DNA of 14,400 nt from contig JAIFMA010000053.1 of assembly GCA_020048795.1 (NCBI GenBank), forward strand, positions 1 through 14,400, written 5' to 3'. Both the position numbers and the translations under genes were made by a program. The stretch is from Rhodoferax sp. (lineage in GTDB: Bacteria > Pseudomonadota > Gammaproteobacteria > Burkholderiales > Burkholderiaceae_C). Numbering within the stretch: position 1 is the stretch's first letter; every line of letters starts with the position of its first letter. Below are positions 12,301-14,400 of the stretch, one piece after another. A model generated the notes under the pieces. The model searched no databases and was not told the origin of the DNA. It saw only the letters and a program-made list of their open reading frames with translations.

Positions 12301-13425
12301 ATGCCACGTCCGATCCTTGCCACCATTCACACGGCTGCACTGCAACACAATCTGGCGCGCGCACGCTTGGCGGCCCCCGATGCCAAAGCCTGGGCCGTGG
12401 TCAAAGCCAACGCCTATGGCCACGGCATCGAGCGTGTCTACCAGGGCTTGCGCAGCGCCGACGGTTTTGCCCTGCTTGACCTGGACGAGGCACAGCGTGT
12501 GCGCGCCCTGGGCTGGCGTGGCCCGGTCTTGTTGCTGGAAGGGGTGTTTGAAGCACGCGACCTGGAGCTGTGTTCCCGCCTGGACCTGTGGCATACGGTG
12601 CATTGCGAGGAGCAGATTGACATGCTGGCGGCGCACAAAACCAATGGCGGGCACCGGGTATTTCTAAAGATGAACTCGGGCATGAACCGGCTCGGATTTA
12701 CCCCGCAGTGCTACCGATCAGCCTGGACCCGATTGAACGCATTGCCCCAGGTGGACGAAATTTCGTTGATGACCCATTTCAGCGACGCTGACGGTGCCCG
12801 TGGCGTGGGGCAGCAACTCCAGGTGTTTGAGCAGTTCACGCGGGATTTGCCCGGTGAGCGGTCCCTGAGCAACAGTGCCGCTACGCTGCGTCACAGTGGC
12901 GACAACCCAGTCGACCCGGCCCAGCGGGTGGTCAGCGACTGGATTCGCCCGGGCATTGCGCTGTACGGCAGTGCGCCCGACTTTCCGGCTCACAGCAGTG
13001 CCCAGTGGGACTTGCAGCCGGGCATCACGCTTGCATCCAAAATCATAGCTACTCAGGCAATTGATACGGGCGCTAGCGTCGGATATGGCTCTGCATTTTT
13101 GGCTGAACGGCCCACCCTGGTGGGGGTGGTGGCATGCGGCTACGCCGACGGTTACCCGCGGATTTGCCCAACCGGCACGCCGGTGCTGGTGGCGGGCCAT
13201 CGCACCCGTACCCTGGGCCGCGTCAGCATGGACATGCTGGCGGTGGACCTGACTGCGCTGTCAGAGGCCGGTGTGCCGGTGGGTTTTGGCAGCGAGGTGA
13301 CCTTGTGGGGACGCGCGGCCAATGGCGAGGTACTGGCTATTGACGAAGTGGCGCAGGCCGCTGGCACGCTGGGTTATGAGCTGATGTGCGGGTTGGCCGC
13401 ACGCGTGCCCATGGTGACGAACTGA
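12301..13425 (+). CDS. alr: Alanine racemase
   Basis: A 374-residue PLP-dependent alanine racemase, which supplies D-alanine for peptidoglycan. K35 in WAVVKANAYGHG forms the Schiff base with PLP, and Y262 in SVGYGSAF is the opposite catalytic base. Other hallmarks are MNSGMNRLGF (124-133), the IRPGIALYG motif (215-223) that holds the cofactor, CGYADGYPR (279-287) and GRVSMDM (306-312). Length and domain order (N-terminal barrel, then C-terminal beta domain from about 240) are normal. Residues 247-261, immediately before the catalytic tyrosine, are encoded by a copy of the dispersed repeat, with low-GC codons (ATA, GCT, ACT, ATT, GAT) unlike the neighbouring codons, but without changing the expected length. 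The stop overlaps the next start by one base (TGATG), suggesting coupled translation. It may be the biosynthetic enzyme; no dadA-type partner is seen. Confidence 0.96.
   Translation: MPRPILATIHTAALQHNLARARLAAPDAKAWAVVKANAYGHGIERVYQGLRSADGFALLDLDEAQRVRALGWRGPVLLLEGVFEARDLELCSRLDLWHTVHCEEQIDMLAAHKTNGGHRVFLKMNSGMNRLGFTPQCYRSAWTRLNALPQVDEISLMTHFSDADGARGVGQQLQVFEQFTRDLPGERSLSNSAATLRHSGDNPVDPAQRVVSDWIRPGIALYGSAPDFPAHSSAQWDLQPGITLASKIIATQAIDTGASVGYGSAFLAERPTLVGVVACGYADGYPRICPTGTPVLVAGHRTRTLGRVSMDMLAVDLTALSEAGVPVGFGSEVTLWGRAANGEVLAIDEVAQAAGTLGYELMCGLAARVPMVTN
13039..13087 (+). repeat. Dispersed ~45-bp repeat, copy 4 (inside alr)
   Basis: ATAGCT (13045-13050), 21 bases, then GCTA (13072-13075), with GCA in the same spacer position. 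It is read in frame as KIIATQAIDTGASVGY. The frame relative to the repeat is the same as in copy 1 (ATA GCT as Ile-Ala), and the orientation matches the gene in both. Composition is lower in GC than the flanking alr sequence. Confidence 0.65.
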
Positions 13426-14400
13426 TGCCGACCTATGTGCCCGTTCCCTTGATCCGGGTCCAGCTGGGCCAAGCGCTGCCGGTGGATATCTGGACGCCTG
13501 ACGGGCGCCTGTTGCTGCGGCGTGGGCAAGTGCTGCAGTCTGACGCGCACCGCGACATGCTGGCCACCCACCACGCCAGCATGACCGAGTCGGATGCCCT
13601 GGCGTGGCAGAAAAGCCTGGAACGCAGCATGCGCCAAATGCGTCGCAGCGGTGTTGACGTGGGGACCATCGCGCGCGCGCCCATGCCCAGCGACATTCTC
13701 GACTCGGACTACCTGGAGGGCCGCAGCGTGGAGGGCGGCTGGATCGACCTGCAGGAAGTTCTGCGCGGCCTGCTATACCAGGGCGGAGCTGCCAGCAGCC
13801 CGCTGGCGCGCCTGGCCGGTATTGAGCAAAAAGCCCTGACCCTGCTCAAACGCGACCCGGACGAAGCCCTGTTTGTGCTGTTTCAGGCGCTGCCTGACCC
13901 GACCCTGGGGTATTGCGCCACCCATGCCCTGCTGGCAGGTATCCTGGGCGCACTGACCGCTGCCAAACTGGCGCTGCCGGAAGGCAGCCCGGCGCTGCTG
14001 CTGCGCTCAGGCCTGGTGATGAACATCGGCATGGCGCGTCCGCAAGACAGTCTGGCATGCCAGCTCAAACCACCCAACCTGGCGCAGCGCCAGATCATTG
14101 CCCTGCACGCGCCAACCAGCAGTGACATCTTGCGCGGCTTTGGCCTGCACGACGATGAATTGCTGGCCCTGGTCCAGTGGCACCACGATCCGGACACCGC
14201 AGCACTGCCGCAGCCAATGCGAACCCGACTGCGCCTGCTGAATCTGGCTGACAGTCTGGTGGCCAAAATGGCACCTCGCAGCAGCCGTGCCGCCCTGGTG
14301 CCGCTGGCCGCGACCAAGTCACTGATTCAAAGCGCCACCCCCGACACCGCTGAACTACGCCCGGCTCTGGCCGCCGTGCTGGGTTTTTACCCACCCGGCA
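13425..14400 (+). CDS. HD-GYP-like protein with degenerate catalytic motifs, 5' part
   Basis: An open frame from the ATG at 13425 (overlapping the alr stop as TGATG) runs past the window end; 325 residues are visible. Residues 1-50 (PLIRVQLGQALPVDIWTPDGRLLLRRGQVLQS) look like the N-terminal module found before HD-GYP domains in betaproteobacteria. Residues about 155-300 follow the HD-GYP layout: H167 in the first helix, RSGLVMNIGMARPQD (195-208) where active enzymes have an HDxGK motif, H228 in the following helix, QWHHDPD (251-257) where they have HHE, and NLADSLVAKM (273-282). The HD pair is replaced by N200-I201 and no GYP is seen, so cyclic-di-GMP hydrolysis is unlikely; a binding or scaffold role is possible. 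The last residues, GFYPPG, match the family end region. The family assignment comes from motif layout and memory. Confidence 0.72.
   Translation, partial: MPTYVPVPLIRVQLGQALPVDIWTPDGRLLLRRGQVLQSDAHRDMLATHHASMTESDALAWQKSLERSMRQMRRSGVDVGTIARAPMPSDILDSDYLEGRSVEGGWIDLQEVLRGLLYQGGAASSPLARLAGIEQKALTLLKRDPDEALFVLFQALPDPTLGYCATHALLAGILGALTAAKLALPEGSPALLLRSGLVMNIGMARPQDSLACQLKPPNLAQRQIIALHAPTSSDILRGFGLHDDELLALVQWHHDPDTAALPQPMRTRLRLLNLADSLVAKMAPRSSRAALVPLAATKSLIQSATPDTAELRPALAAVLGFYPPG

Noticed and set aside
1..14400. CRISPR arrays, tRNA or rRNA genes, insertion sequences, toxin-antitoxin pairs, phage genes
   Set aside because: None was visible on reading both strands; the only interspersed repeat is the four-copy element, and it has no regular array spacing.

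Overview
The window reads as an ordinary chromosomal segment of a GC-rich betaproteobacterium, most likely Comamonadaceae (Rhodoferax/Polaromonas-like). This is judged from protein flavour (GatB, PyrE, LplT, Alr, DUF4124), dense packing and high GC at third codon positions. The assignment is inference from recognised families, not from a database search. No tRNA, rRNA, CRISPR array, insertion sequence, integrase or phage gene was seen, and no gap without a gene exceeds about 215 bases.

Layout. Bases 1-435 hold the 3' end of gatB (+). On the minus strand, pyrE (1103-1813) is followed by a coupled DUF4124 envelope protein gene (453-1106). An exonuclease III-family gene (1824-2615, +) diverges from pyrE with only 10 bases between the two start codons. 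A minus-strand run then follows: CaiB/BaiF CoA-transferase (4439-5656), LysR regulator (3464-4387) and ChbG/HpnK-type deacetylase (2587-3471), the last two overlapping. Malate synthase G (glcB, 5797-8019, +) diverges from the CoA-transferase. An ABC-2 permease without a visible ATPase partner (8147-8956, -) converges on glcB. A class I DAHP synthase (9172-10218, +) converges on a thiol peroxidase of the glutathione-peroxidase family (10319-10804, -), which lies downstream of lplT (10895-12178, -). Alanine racemase (alr, 12301-13425, +) diverges from lplT and overlaps by one base the start of a degenerate HD-GYP-like protein that runs off the end of the window.

The genes are mostly housekeeping: amidotransfer onto tRNA, pyrimidine synthesis, DNA repair, glyoxylate use, entry to aromatic amino acid synthesis, peroxide defence, lysophospholipid flipping and D-alanine supply. 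They do not form one pathway.

The least ordinary signal is a short dispersed repeat, roughly 45 bp, found four times with the same spacing (ATAGCT, 6 bases, GCA, 12 bases, GCTA). Two copies are intergenic (after glcB and just before the DAHP synthase start). Two lie inside coding sequence, in the same reading frame and orientation: one in the ChbG-like gene and one in alr, ending at the catalytic tyrosine codon. I did not find a convincing new multi-gene system here.
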